Positions 24,294 through 32,687 of a DNA stretch of 50,452 nucleotides are shown piece after piece. The translations under genes and the position numbers were made by a program. The stretch lies in NCBI GenBank assembly GCA_018716385.1, contig DVJZ01000020.1:1-50452 (forward strand), read 5' to 3'. The first letter of the stretch is position 1; each line of letters begins with the position of its first letter. Below the pieces are notes generated by a model. The model was not told the DNA's origin, did not search any database, and saw only the letters and a program-made list of their open reading frames with translations. This DNA is from Candidatus Enterenecus merdae (GTDB lineage Bacteria; Bacillota; Clostridia; Oscillospirales; Oscillospiraceae).

Positions 24294-25714
24294 GCCGGGC
24301 CGTTCAGGTGGAGCTGCGCAGCTTCACCTATGACGGCTGCCACCAGCCGGTCCTGCAAGAGCTGGATTTCTATCTGGACTACGGCCGGCTCACCCTGCTG
24401 TCCGGCCTGTCGGGCAGCGGCAAGTCCACCCTGCTCTCCCTGATCAACGGGGTCATCCCACGCATGAGCGCCGGGGCGCTGGACGGACAGGTGCTGGTGG
24501 ACGGCGAGGACCTGGCAGGGCGCACCCTGAGCCAGATCTCAAGCAAGGTGGGCTGTGTGCTGCAAAACCCCGAGGCCCAAATCATCCACCAAGAGGTGGA
24601 GGACGAGGTCGCCTTTGGCTGCGAAAACCTGGGGGTGGAGCCCGGGGAGATCGGTCGGCGGGTTCAGGCGCTTTGCAGCCGGCTGAATCTGGAACCGGAC
24701 TGGGCCACCCGCGCGCTGTCCGGAGGGCAGAAGCAGCGGCTGGTGGCCGCCGCCACTCTGGCCATGGGCCGGGATATCCTCATCTTTGATGAGCCCCTGG
24801 CCAACCTGGACCGGCAGGGCGCCCAGGATCTGCTGGCTCTGCTGCGTGCCCTGGCCGATCAGGGTAAGGCCGTGCTGCTGGTGGAGCACCGGCTGGACGT
24901 GGCTCTGCCCTATGCAGATGTGGTCTGGGAGCTACGGGACGGCCAAACCCACCTTGTGCCCGACAAGGCCAACTACCTGGCCAGTCAGGTCTCCCTCATC
25001 CGGGACCGGCCGGAGGATCGGCTTCCCCCCGGCCCTCCAGCCCTGCGGGCGGAGGGGCTGGTCAAGCGCTTTGGGGGTCGATCTGTGCTGGAGGAGCTCC
25101 ATCTGGACCTGCGGGCGGGGGAGCGGGTGCTCCTGCTGGGGGAGAACGGCTGCGGTAAGTCCACCCTGCTGGCCATCCTGGCCCGGCTGCTCCGGGCGGA
25201 CGGGGGGCGGGTGGAGCAGTTTCTCGACCCGGCCCTGGGTCGGAGGGCGGGCCGGCGCTGGTTCCAATGTGTGGGGGTGGTCTACCAAAACCCCAACTAC
25301 CAGCTGTTCATGCCCACCGTGGAGCAGGAGCTGACCTTCGCCGCCGCCGACCGGGACTACGCCCTGGAGCTGGCCCGGCGCTTTGAGCTGACCCCGCTGC
25401 TCTCCCGCCACCCCCACTCCCTGTCCGAGGGACAGAAGCGCCGGGTGACCATCGCAGCCATCCTGGCCCAAAAACCACGGCTGCTGCTGCTGGATGAACC
25501 CACCGTGGGCCAGGACTACCCGGGACTGCAAACTCTGGTGGACGCGCTCAACCAGGTCCACCGGGAACAGGGCAGCACCATGCTCACCATCACCCATGAT
25601 TTCCGGTGCGCCGCCGCTCTGTGCGACCGGGCGGTGTGGCTGGAGAGGGGGCGGGTCATCCGCCAGGGCGGCAAGGAATTAGCTGAGCAGTTCTTCCTCG
25701 CCCCCCATCCCTGA
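24290..25714 (+). CDS. ECF transporter double ATPase (A component, fused)
   Basis: The protein has 474 residues and two ABC ATPase domains in one chain. The first has GLSGSGKST, QNPEAQIIHQ, LSGGQKQR and ILIFDEPLANLD. The second, from about residue 250, has GENGCGKST, YQNPNYQLF, LSEGQKRR (a variant signature) and LLLLDEPTVGQD. Fused EcfA proteins like this replace separate EcfA1/EcfA2 in many dedicated ECF transporters. Last gene of the operon; a long hairpin follows. Confidence 0.9.
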   Translation: MSRAVQVELRSFTYDGCHQPVLQELDFYLDYGRLTLLSGLSGSGKSTLLSLINGVIPRMSAGALDGQVLVDGEDLAGRTLSQISSKVGCVLQNPEAQIIHQEVEDEVAFGCENLGVEPGEIGRRVQALCSRLNLEPDWATRALSGGQKQRLVAAATLAMGRDILIFDEPLANLDRQGAQDLLALLRALADQGKAVLLVEHRLDVALPYADVVWELRDGQTHLVPDKANYLASQVSLIRDRPEDRLPPGPPALRAEGLVKRFGGRSVLEELHLDLRAGERVLLLGENGCGKSTLLAILARLLRADGGRVEQFLDPALGRRAGRRWFQCVGVVYQNPNYQLFMPTVEQELTFAAADRDYALELARRFELTPLLSRHPHSLSEGQKRRVTIAAILAQKPRLLLLDEPTVGQDYPGLQTLVDALNQVHREQGSTMLTITHDFRCAAALCDRAVWLERGRVIRQGGKELAEQFFLAPHP

Positions 25715-25731
25715 ACCCTCTCCTGAACGGT

Positions 25732-25773
25732 CAGACACACCCTCCGCGCCGCCCGGCGCAGAGGGTGTGTCTG
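25732..25773 (+). terminator. Terminator-like hairpin after the ECF operon
   Basis: Perfect 13-bp arms (25732-25744 and 25761-25773) enclose an additional 5-bp GC stem. Only a weak T stretch (GTTT) follows. Confidence 0.65.
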
Positions 25774-25792
25774 GTTTGGAGGCAACCCCTGC

Positions 25793-25821
25793 TTGCAAAA
25801 TCTTCCCGCCCCCGGTATAAT
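25793..25821 (+). promoter_or_regulatory. Sigma-A promoter of gltX
   Basis: TTGCAA (25793-25798) and TATAAT (25816-25821) are spaced by 17 bp, ending 36 bp before the start codon. Confidence 0.85.
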
Positions 25822-25857
25822 GTCCGGGAGCAATCCATTCACAGGAGGTCTTTTGCC

Positions 25858-27363
25858 ATGGCTTTGGACAGGCAGTGGTTTCAGGACATGGAGGCGCGCA
25901 TCCCCCAGGGACAGGTGCGCACCCGCTTCGCCCCCTCCCCTACGGGCTACATGCACGTGGGCAACCTGCGCACCGCCCTCTACACCTATCTCATCGCCCG
26001 CCACGCCGGTGGCCGGTTCCTCCTGCGCATTGAGGACACCGATCAGGCCCGCCTGGTGGACGGCGCCGATGCGCGCATCTACGCCGCTCTGACCGCCTGC
26101 GGCCTGCACTGGGACGAGGGCCCCGATGTGGGCGGCCCCGTGGGTCCCTATGTCCAGACCCAGCGCCGGGAGCTGTACGGCAAGTATGCCCAGCTGCTGC
26201 TGGACACCGGCCACGCCTACCGCTGCTTCTGTTCTGAGCACCGCCTGGCCCAGCTGCGCCAGGACGATCCTAACGCCAAGTATGACCGGCACTGCCTGTC
26301 CCTCACCCCGGAGCAGGTGGAGGAGAAGCTGGCCGCCGGCCAACCCTTCGTCGTACGCCAGCGCATTCCAGAGGGGTCCACCACCTTCCAGGACGCGGTG
26401 TACGGCGAGATCACCGTGGACAACGGCGAGCTGGACGACCAGATCCTGCTCAAGTCCGACGGGCTGCCCACCTACAACTTCGCCAACGTGGTGGACGATC
26501 ATCTCATGGGCATCACCCATGTGGTGCGGGGTGCGGAGTACCTCTCCTCCACCCCCAAGTACAACCTGCTGTACGCCGCTTTTGGCTGGCAGGTGCCCAC
26601 CTATATCCACTGTGCCAGCGTGCTCATCACCGACTCAGACACCGGGGCCACCCGCAAGATGTCCAAGCGCAAGGGGGATCCCTCCTATGAGGACCTGGCC
26701 CAGCAGGGCTACCTCCCCCAGGCGGTGGTCAACTATGTAGCCCTGCTGGGCTGGGCCCCTCACGGGGCGCTGGCCGAGCGGGAGCTGTTCACCCTGGATG
26801 AGCTGGCGGACGCCTTTGAGGTGTCCGGCATCTCCAAGTCCCCCTCCTGCTTCGACCTGGACAAGCTGACCTATTTCAACGCCGCCTACCTACGGGCCCT
26901 GCCCCCAGAGGAGTTTGCCCGCCTGGCCCGGCCCTACCTCCGCCAGGGGGTACAAAACCCCGCCTATGACCTGGACGCCATTGCCCAGCTGCTCCAGGCC
27001 CGGTGCGAGAAGCTGTCTGACATCCCGGAGAAGGTGGACTTCTTTGACGCGCTGCCCGACTACGACCCGGCGCTGTTCACCAACAAGAAGTCCAAAACCG
27101 ATCCCCAAGTGGCCCGGGCCATGCTCCAGGCCGCCCTCCCCGTCCTATCCCAGCTGCCCGTGTGGGAGCAGCCCGCCATCCACGACGCCCTGGTGCAGCT
27201 GGCCCAGTCCCTGGAGGTGAAGAATGCCACCCTGCTCTGGCCGGTGCGCATCGCCCTGGCGGGCAAGGCGGTGACCCCAGGCGGGGCAGTGGAGATCTGT
27301 CACATCCTGGGCCGGGAGGAAGCCCTCAAGCGCATCCAGGCCGGCCTGGACAAACTGGCCTAA
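25858..27363 (+). CDS. gltX: Glutamyl-tRNA synthetase
   Basis: The class I GluRS has 501 residues, starting at ATG 25858 behind AGGAGG. It has the HIGH-type motif FAPSPTGYMHVGNLRTALY, the LRIEDTDQAR block, HVVRGAEYLSSTPKY and the KMSKRKGDPS loop. The anticodon-binding C-terminal domain ends GREEALKRIQAGLDKLA. Whether it also charges tRNA-Gln (as in bacteria lacking glutaminyl-tRNA synthetase) cannot be told from the sequence. It is monocistronic, with its own promoter and terminator. Confidence 0.96.
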   Translation: MALDRQWFQDMEARIPQGQVRTRFAPSPTGYMHVGNLRTALYTYLIARHAGGRFLLRIEDTDQARLVDGADARIYAALTACGLHWDEGPDVGGPVGPYVQTQRRELYGKYAQLLLDTGHAYRCFCSEHRLAQLRQDDPNAKYDRHCLSLTPEQVEEKLAAGQPFVVRQRIPEGSTTFQDAVYGEITVDNGELDDQILLKSDGLPTYNFANVVDDHLMGITHVVRGAEYLSSTPKYNLLYAAFGWQVPTYIHCASVLITDSDTGATRKMSKRKGDPSYEDLAQQGYLPQAVVNYVALLGWAPHGALAERELFTLDELADAFEVSGISKSPSCFDLDKLTYFNAAYLRALPPEEFARLARPYLRQGVQNPAYDLDAIAQLLQARCEKLSDIPEKVDFFDALPDYDPALFTNKKSKTDPQVARAMLQAALPVLSQLPVWEQPAIHDALVQLAQSLEVKNATLLWPVRIALAGKAVTPGGAVEICHILGREEALKRIQAGLDKLA

Positions 27364-27433
27364 CCCATGTCTCAACGGGCGCCGGGCACTCCGCAAAAGG
27401 CACCCATTGGGATAGAGCACCTTCTTCCCGGGC

Positions 27434-27460
27434 AAAGGGGGCGGCGGGGCCGCCCCCTTT
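27434..27460 (+). terminator. gltX terminator
   Basis: Perfect 12-bp stem (27434-27445 with 27449-27460; AAA...TTT ends included) with a 3-nt loop and T-rich flank. Confidence 0.75.
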
Positions 27461-27635
27461 GTCCCTTTGCTCCTTGTCCCTTTGTCTCTTCCCTGGGTGA
27501 GAGGGGCTCTTTCCTCCCCCCAACCAAGGCAGGGCCAGATTCCGCCCCGCTCCCCTCTTTTTCCCCTCCCTCGGTCCGGAAAAAGGAGGGATTTGTCTCC
27601 CCCCTGCCGCCCACGGGCCTGTCCGTCACCCCTTC
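27461..27635. other. Spacer with no gene
   Basis: Pyrimidine-rich sequence (CCCTTTGTC-like runs) between two hairpins. I see no supported reading frame or RNA. Confidence 0.4.
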
Positions 27636-27668
27636 AAAGCCGCCCGCCATAGGGCGGCTTTTGTTTTC
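27636..27668 (+). terminator. Second rho-independent terminator
   Basis: Arms 27636-27645 and 27652-27661 (10 bp, 6-nt loop) followed by TGTTTT. It may back up the gltX terminator. Confidence 0.75.
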
Positions 27669-27784
27669 CCTGCATCCGCTGTTCCCAAAGCTCTCACCCG
27701 TGTTTTGGGACGGGCTGTTCTGGCGTTCTTTCCCAGGTCCGGTAAACTTTTTCAAATTTTTCATCAGGAATGCCAAAAACCCCC

Positions 27785-27813
27785 TTGACCACATCATACT
27801 TTTTTGATATTAT
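27785..27813 (+). promoter_or_regulatory. Sigma-A promoter of the acetate-transporter-like gene
   Basis: TTGACC (27785-27790) and TATTAT (27808-27813) are spaced by 17 bp. The surrounding sequence is AT-rich. Confidence 0.75.
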
Positions 27814-27872
27814 TAGTAGGAATTTGGCGCTTTCCCACTTAATGATTCATTATTTTGAGGAGGTTACAAACC

Positions 27873-28409
27873 ATGAGTGCAGTCAATCCTGAAGCAATTG
27901 CCCTGTTCGGACTATTTGCCACTGTCATCTGCTTTGGCCTGGAACAGCTTGGCGTGGGGGTGAAGGGGGCCGACCATGAAAAGCTCACCCGCTCCCTGGG
28001 GTACATTGCCATCTTCTTCGGCGGATTTACCCAGCTGTTCACCTCCGCCATGATGTACATCTTCAGCGTTGGTGGAGACCACAGCATCTACCTGGGCACT
28101 ATCTTTGGCTTCTTCGGTATGTTCTGGGTCCTGGTGGGCTTCTTCTTCCTGAAGGGCGGCGACAAGAAGGTCATGGCCCACTTCTTCCTGTGCGCCTTGA
28201 TCCTGTGCATCGGCTTCACTGTGCGCGCCTTCCAGGATGGTCTGATCTGGCCGCTGGGCATTGACCTGGTGGTCATCGACCTGCTGCTGCTGGTACTCAT
28301 CCCCGGCTGGTACACCGGCAACGCCGCGCTGACCAAGCTGGCCGGCCTGTGCAACCTGGCCATCGGCGTGATCTCCGCCTTCCTGCTCTTCCCCGCCCTG
28401 TTCCTGTAA
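27873..28409 (+). CDS. Acetate uptake transporter-like membrane protein (GPR1/FUN34/YaaH type)
   Basis: A 178-residue protein behind GAGGAGG with six predicted helices. The opening NPEAIALFGLFATVICF, the GGFTQLF segment and GTIFGFFGMFWV loosely fit the N-P, GG-x-x-Q and G-x-x-x-GFF patterns of the SatP/YaaH acetate-succinate transporter family. The match is divergent, so the substrate is uncertain. It stands alone between its own promoter and terminator. Leucine- and phenylalanine-rich helices end the protein. Confidence 0.6.
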   Translation: MSAVNPEAIALFGLFATVICFGLEQLGVGVKGADHEKLTRSLGYIAIFFGGFTQLFTSAMMYIFSVGGDHSIYLGTIFGFFGMFWVLVGFFFLKGGDKKVMAHFFLCALILCIGFTVRAFQDGLIWPLGIDLVVIDLLLLVLIPGWYTGNAALTKLAGLCNLAIGVISAFLLFPALFL

Positions 28410-28447
28410 GACCAAGGGCACAATCAGATCTCTCTCAGCAGGCCCAT

Positions 28448-28496
28448 GGGGGCCGGCGCGGGTCCCTTCCTGACAGCCCGCCGCCGGCCCCCTTTT
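28448..28496 (+). terminator. Terminator of the transporter gene
   Basis: Arms 28448-28458 and 28482-28492 (11 bp) enclose a 23-nt loop, followed by TTTT. Confidence 0.7.
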
Positions 28497-28578
28497 CCTG
28501 CCCGGGGCGCGCTCCTTGTCCTGGTCTTTCTCTCTTTTCCCCTCCCCATCCGCCCTCCAGCGGCAAAGTAGACAAGAC

Positions 28579-28615
28579 AACACCTGCCCGCCGGCATAGC
28601 CGGCGGGCAGGTGTT
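28579..28615. terminator. Bidirectional terminator hairpin
   Basis: Perfect 17-bp arms (28579-28595 and 28599-28615) with a 3-nt ATA loop, placed between convergent genes. T residues follow on the plus strand (GTTTCC). Confidence 0.75.
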
Positions 28616-28635
28616 TCCATTCCATCTGGTCCGGA

Positions 28636-29013
28636 TCAGACCTCCGTCTTCCAGAGGCCGTGAAGGTCGCAGTAGGCGTAGACCGCCACCGCTTTCTCCC
28701 CCTTCAGGGCAAACTCGGCCACGGGCGCCTCCCCGGGCTTCAGGTCCCGGCGCTGGCCGCCGTGCTCGGTCTCCAGGTACACCCACTGGATGCTGTGGTC
28801 CTCCTGCATGGGGTGGCTCACCGAGCCCACCTCTACCCGCACGGTGTCCCCGTTGACGCTGACCACCGGCTTGTGCTTCTCGCCGCTGGCATCCACGGTG
28901 TTGGGGTCCAGGTACTCCATCTTCTGGCCGCAGCACATCAGGGGCACGCCCTTGTCCTGCACCATCTCCACCAGGTTGCCGCAGTGGCGGCAAATGTAGA
29001 ATTTTGTATTCAT
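28636..29013 (-). CDS. Desulfoferrodoxin / superoxide reductase (class with desulforedoxin domain)
   Basis: A 125-residue protein that reduces superoxide to peroxide in anaerobes. The N-terminal desulforedoxin domain binds one iron with Cys8, Cys11, Cys27 and Cys28. The catalytic iron site is given by His47 (with Glu45 and Lys48 in EKHKP), His67, His73, Cys115 and His118 (YCDLHG). All expected ligands are present. An AAGGAG site precedes ATG. It is apparently monocistronic and faces the transporter gene across a shared terminator. Confidence 0.95.
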   Translation of the reverse strand: MNTKFYICRHCGNLVEMVQDKGVPLMCCGQKMEYLDPNTVDASGEKHKPVVSVNGDTVRVEVGSVSHPMQEDHSIQWVYLETEHGGQRRDLKPGEAPVAEFALKGEKAVAVYAYCDLHGLWKTEV

Positions 29014-29118
29014 GTTCCGGTCTCCTTTTCTTTTGATTTGTGGTTTGCAGTCCTCTGCCAGGCTACTGGAGAGTATGCCCCGTCCCGCCGGTCCCTATCC
29101 CGGTTTCCAGCAGGGCGC

Positions 29119-29958
29119 TCACCCCTTCTCAAACACGCACACCACCATCTTGACAAATCCCTCCTTCACCCCCGGAAGCTTGGCCAAGGGGGTCAAGAAC
29201 GACCGCAGGGGCACCTCCCGATAATAAACCGGCTCCATGCCCGCCTGGGCCCGCAGCCGACGGAAGCGCCGGATGGTCATGTGATTGAGGTAGGAGAAGT
29301 AATCCTTCCCCTGCTCATTGGTGGAGATGCGGAAGGCAACCCGCTCCGCACCGCCGGGGATAGATTGGCACAGCTCCCGATAGGCCGCCACCAGGGTACC
29401 CTCCGAGAAGAACAGGTGAACCCAGGGAATGCCGATCAGGTCGGACAGGTGGGCGCCAAAGGGATGGTAGTAAGGTGGGAAGTTCACATACAGCCGGCCC
29501 CCGGGCCGGAGGATCCGCCGCACCTCATCCAGCACCAGCTCAGGCTGGGCCACGTGCTCCATGGCGTCGTTCATGATAACGGTGTCAAAGCTGTTTTCCG
29601 CAAATCCGGTGTCTGCCGCGTCCCCCGCCACAAAGGTGAAACGGTCGGCATAGCCCAGTTGCTGGGCCAGCTCCTCCGCCTGCTGCCGGTAGCCGGCCAC
29701 GATGTCCATGCCATAGATGTGCTCCACACCCTGGGCGGCATAGTACATGGTCTTGCCCCCCGCGCCGCAGCCGATGTCCAGCACCCGCTTGCCCTGGAAC
29801 ATCTCCTCCAGGGTATACCGCTGCCGATAGAAGGCGATGGTGTCCGCCCCCCGCCTGTACTGCCACATGGCATAGCTCTCTTTCCCCTCATTTTGCAGGT
29901 TGAAGGGGTGCACAGGCAGGGGAAACAGCCGGTTGGCCGCCAAGAGGAGTGCTTTCAT
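29119..29958 (-). CDS. Class I SAM-dependent methyltransferase
   Basis: A 279-residue protein with AAGGAG before ATG. The SAM-binding motif I is VLDIGCGAGGKTMYYA; motif II GMDIVAG and NSFDTVIMNDAMEHV follow, then RRILRPGGRLYVNFPPYYHPFG. The last segments place it with small-molecule or sugar/lipid methyltransferases of the Methyltransf_11 type; the substrate is not evident. It has its own promoter about 140 bp upstream and a leader with a 10-bp hairpin. Confidence 0.8.
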   Translation of the reverse strand: MKALLLAANRLFPLPVHPFNLQNEGKESYAMWQYRRGADTIAFYRQRYTLEEMFQGKRVLDIGCGAGGKTMYYAAQGVEHIYGMDIVAGYRQQAEELAQQLGYADRFTFVAGDAADTGFAENSFDTVIMNDAMEHVAQPELVLDEVRRILRPGGRLYVNFPPYYHPFGAHLSDLIGIPWVHLFFSEGTLVAAYRELCQSIPGGAERVAFRISTNEQGKDYFSYLNHMTIRRFRRLRAQAGMEPVYYREVPLRSFLTPLAKLPGVKEGFVKMVVCVFEKG

Positions 29959-30057
29959 CCAGATCTCCTTTTCTGTCCTGGGCTCCGGCGGCAGAGCTCC
30001 GGCGCACCGGAAGAGACCCCCCGGGCCGACGCCACCGCCCTACAGAGCGCTGCGTGG

Positions 30058-30127
30058 GAACACAGCCGCCTCCATTTGGTCAGGCTGTGTTCTATTTGAG
30101 TATAACATAAATCAGGGCGGCGCTCAA
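30058..30127 (-). promoter_or_regulatory. Promoter and leader hairpin of the methyltransferase gene
   Basis: On the minus strand TTGAGC (30127-30122) and TATACT (30104-30099) are spaced by 17 bp. The transcript then begins with a hairpin (10-bp arms 30083-30092 and 30058-30067, 15-nt loop) whose loop contains TGGAGGC. About 130 nt of leader precede the gene. Confidence 0.6.
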
Positions 30128-30244
30128 GGGCCGTTGCCCAATTTTTCCGCCCCAGAGCCATCTTCTCCCTTTTGCCGAGATTTGATTCCCATTATCCCAA
30201 AATTCCAGGTGAAATGAGCCATATATCCCCTGTTTCGTCCCCAT

Positions 30245-31981
30245 TCACCGTACCCGCAGAGCCTGGGCCAGCTCCTCCCGGGGGGTGACGTACACAGTGT
30301 GGTAGGTGTGGTAGACCACAAAGCCCGGCTTGGCCCCCGCCGGTTTGCGCACCGCCCGCACCGGCGTGTAGTCCACCGGCACCTGCCCCGACTCCCGCCC
30401 CTGGGAGAACCAGGCTGCCAGCATGGCCGCCTCGGTGAGCGACTCCTGGTCGGGCTGCGCCCCCCCGGTCTTGAGGATCACATGGGAGCCATGGAGTTTC
30501 TGGGTGTGCAGCCACAGATCCCCCTTGTCCGCCTCCTTCAGGGTCAGCCGGTCGTTCTGGCTGTTGTTCTTGCCCACCAGGATGGTCAGCCCCCCGGAGG
30601 AGCGAAACTCCATGGGCCGGGCCGCAGCCTGCCTCTGCTTCCCCTTGCCCCCCGGCCGCCGGTGCTGCTTGAGGTAGCCGTTGTCCATCAGCTCCTGGCG
30701 GATCTCCTGCAGGTCCCGCTCCCCCTCGCACAGCGCGATGGTGTGCAGCACGCTGTCCAGGTAGTCCAGCTCCCCCCGGTTCTTCTCCAGCTGGAGGGTG
30801 AGCATCTGCTCGGCCTTCTGGGCTTTCTTGTACTCCTTGTAGTAGCGGGCGGCGTTCTGCTGGGGGGTGAGCAGGGGGTCCAGAGGGATGTCCACCTCCC
30901 CACCCTCCGGGTCGTAGTAGTTCTGGGCCCGCAGCACGCTCTGCCCCCGCTCCATCCGGTGCAGGTTGGTGGTAAGGATGTCCCCAAACTGCCGCAGCCC
31001 CTCCCGGTCGGCCGCCTGGCGCAGCTCCTGCTCCTGGTTGGCAATCTTCCGGGCCGTGCGGTTGCGGGCCTGGGTGAGCGCCCGCAGGAAGTCCTGCCCC
31101 CACTGGCGCCTGCGCTCCTGGGCCAGCTGCCCGGCGTAGTAGTCCTCCAGCAGCCTGGAAAAGCTCTCCTGCCGGCGCAGCTCCACACCGGGGCCGTATT
31201 GCAGCACGGGCAGAAAGGAGAAGTCAAATCCCTTTCCATCCCGCTCCAGCACGATGGGGGTGAAATCCTTCTCCTGAATGCGTCTCACCAGCCCGGCCAG
31301 CCGGTGGGCCAGCCCCGCCCGCTCCCCTCCGCCCTGGAAGGCCAGCTCCCGGGCGATGAGGGGGGACAGGCCCTGGAAGGTGTCCAGCAGCCAGTCCACC
31401 TGCCCATCCCCCTCCGGGGCCTGGGCCAGCACCAGCTCCCGCAGCTCCTCCGGCTCCAAACCGGTGGGGTCCAGCTTGCCGGTGGGCAGAGGGGGCTGAT
31501 AGAACAGGCCGGGCATCAGCGGCCGCCGGGCAGACAGGTCCCCGTCCACCCGGCGCAGGCAGTCGGTGATCCGCCCCGCCCCGTCCAACAGGATGAGGTT
31601 GGCCCGCCGGCCGATGCACTCCAGCACCAGCCGGCGCTCCATCCGGTCGCCCAGCTCATTGATCGCCTCAAAGCGCAGCTCCAGCATCCGCTCCATGGAG
31701 GGCTGGGCGATCTCCACCAGCCGCCCCCCTTGCAGGTGCTTGCGCAGCAGCATACAGAACATGGGCGGGCTGTCCGGGTTCTCCTGGGGCAGGGTGATCA
31801 GGTGGGCCCGGGGGTGGGCCGGATGGGCGCACAGCAGCAGCCGCCCGCCCCCCCGCGCCCCCCGCAGGTGAAGCACCACCTCATCCCGGGCTGGCTGATA
31901 GATCTTCTCCACCTTGCCGCCGGTCAGCGCCCCTTGCAGCTCGGCGGCCACGGCGGTCAGGCAGATGGCGTCCAAAGGCAT
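30245..31981 (-). CDS. rqcH: Ribosome quality control factor RqcH (NFACT family)
   Basis: RqcH binds stalled 50S-peptidyl-tRNA and recruits tRNA-Ala to add C-terminal alanine tails. The 578-residue protein starts MPLDAICLTAVAAEL, has the NFACT-N domain (HPRAHLI, MFCMLLRKHLQGG), a helical coiled-coil middle (about residues 290-430) and the C-terminal NFACT-R domain with LVGKNNSQNDRLT and DLWLHTQKLHGSHVIL. Older databases call it fibronectin-binding protein. It lies 3 bp after mrnC, in one transcript. Confidence 0.93.
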   Translation of the reverse strand: MPLDAICLTAVAAELQGALTGGKVEKIYQPARDEVVLHLRGARGGGRLLLCAHPAHPRAHLITLPQENPDSPPMFCMLLRKHLQGGRLVEIAQPSMERMLELRFEAINELGDRMERRLVLECIGRRANLILLDGAGRITDCLRRVDGDLSARRPLMPGLFYQPPLPTGKLDPTGLEPEELRELVLAQAPEGDGQVDWLLDTFQGLSPLIARELAFQGGGERAGLAHRLAGLVRRIQEKDFTPIVLERDGKGFDFSFLPVLQYGPGVELRRQESFSRLLEDYYAGQLAQERRRQWGQDFLRALTQARNRTARKIANQEQELRQAADREGLRQFGDILTTNLHRMERGQSVLRAQNYYDPEGGEVDIPLDPLLTPQQNAARYYKEYKKAQKAEQMLTLQLEKNRGELDYLDSVLHTIALCEGERDLQEIRQELMDNGYLKQHRRPGGKGKQRQAAARPMEFRSSGGLTILVGKNNSQNDRLTLKEADKGDLWLHTQKLHGSHVILKTGGAQPDQESLTEAAMLAAWFSQGRESGQVPVDYTPVRAVRKPAGAKPGFVVYHTYHTVYVTPREELAQALRVR

Positions 31982-31984
31982 GGC

Positions 31985-32383
31985 CTATCCCTCCATCATC
32001 TGGGTAAACAGTTGGTTGAGCCGGTCGGTCTCCCCCCGCAGGTAGAGCCAACCGAACAGTGCCTCCAGGGCGGTGGCCGTGTGGTACTGGGCCACGCTGG
32101 CCCCCTTGGGCACCGTGGCCGTGCGGCTGTTGCGCCCCCGGCGGAACACCTCTTGCTCCTGGGGGGTGAGCAGGGGCAGGATCCGCTGGGCCAGACGAGC
32201 CTGGGCCGGGGCGGCCACATAGTCCAGCGCCGCCCGGTGCATCCCCTTATTGGTAGCCTTTCCGTGCAGGCACAACCATGCCCGCACCATCAATTCGTAT
32301 ACGCCGTCCCCCAGGTAGGCCAGGCCCAGGGAGCTGATTTGGCCGAGGCTGTCCTCCCCGGCCGACAGGTGAAAGTAGTCCAT
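31985..32383 (-). CDS. mrnC: Mini-ribonuclease III
   Basis: A 132-residue protein with only the RNase III catalytic domain and no double-stranded RNA-binding domain. The signature LGLAYLGDGVYELMVR carries the acidic active-site residues, and the downstream ATALEALFGWLYL supplies the second set. It matures the 23S rRNA ends in Bacillus. The start at ATG 32383 is preferred (GGAGAGG upstream); the longer frame adds 15 unconserved residues. cysS, its usual neighbour, is not here; rqcH follows. Confidence 0.93.
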   Translation of the reverse strand: MDYFHLSAGEDSLGQISSLGLAYLGDGVYELMVRAWLCLHGKATNKGMHRAALDYVAAPAQARLAQRILPLLTPQEQEVFRRGRNSRTATVPKGASVAQYHTATALEALFGWLYLRGETDRLNQLFTQMMEG

Positions 32384-32478
32384 CGTCCCTCTCCGTTCCG
32401 CTTGATGAGCAGGACTATCATACCCCATTCCTCATCCAAAGACAAGGCCCCCGTCCTGCCCGCCCCCTGTGCCAGGGC

Positions 32479-32502
32479 AAAAAAAGCCGCCCATCCGGGC
32501 GG
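32479..32502 (-). terminator. Rho-independent terminator, minus strand
   Basis: Stem 32497-32502 with 32487-32492 (6 bp, 4-nt loop), followed on the minus strand by a run of seven T (32485-32479). It ends the exported-protein unit to its right. Confidence 0.8.
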
Positions 32503-32510
32503 GATCGTCC

Positions 32511-32555
32511 AACCGGACGGGCCCCGGCCAAATGGCCGGGGCCCGTCCGGTTTTT
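32511..32555. terminator. Long perfect hairpin with plus-strand T-run
   Basis: Perfect 19-bp arms (32511-32529 and 32534-32552) with a 4-nt AAAT loop and TTT after. No plus-strand gene ends here, so it may act on the minus strand together with the adjacent terminator. Confidence 0.7.
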
Positions 32556-32687
32556 AAGAGAAGAGAAAGAGGGTAAGGAGGTTATCGTCGTCCGGTTTCC
32601 TTCCTGACGAGTTCATCTTAGCAGCTTCCACTGGGGAAGTGTTTGCCAATTTGCAAACACTTTATGAAGCTTTTGTGAACCCCACCC

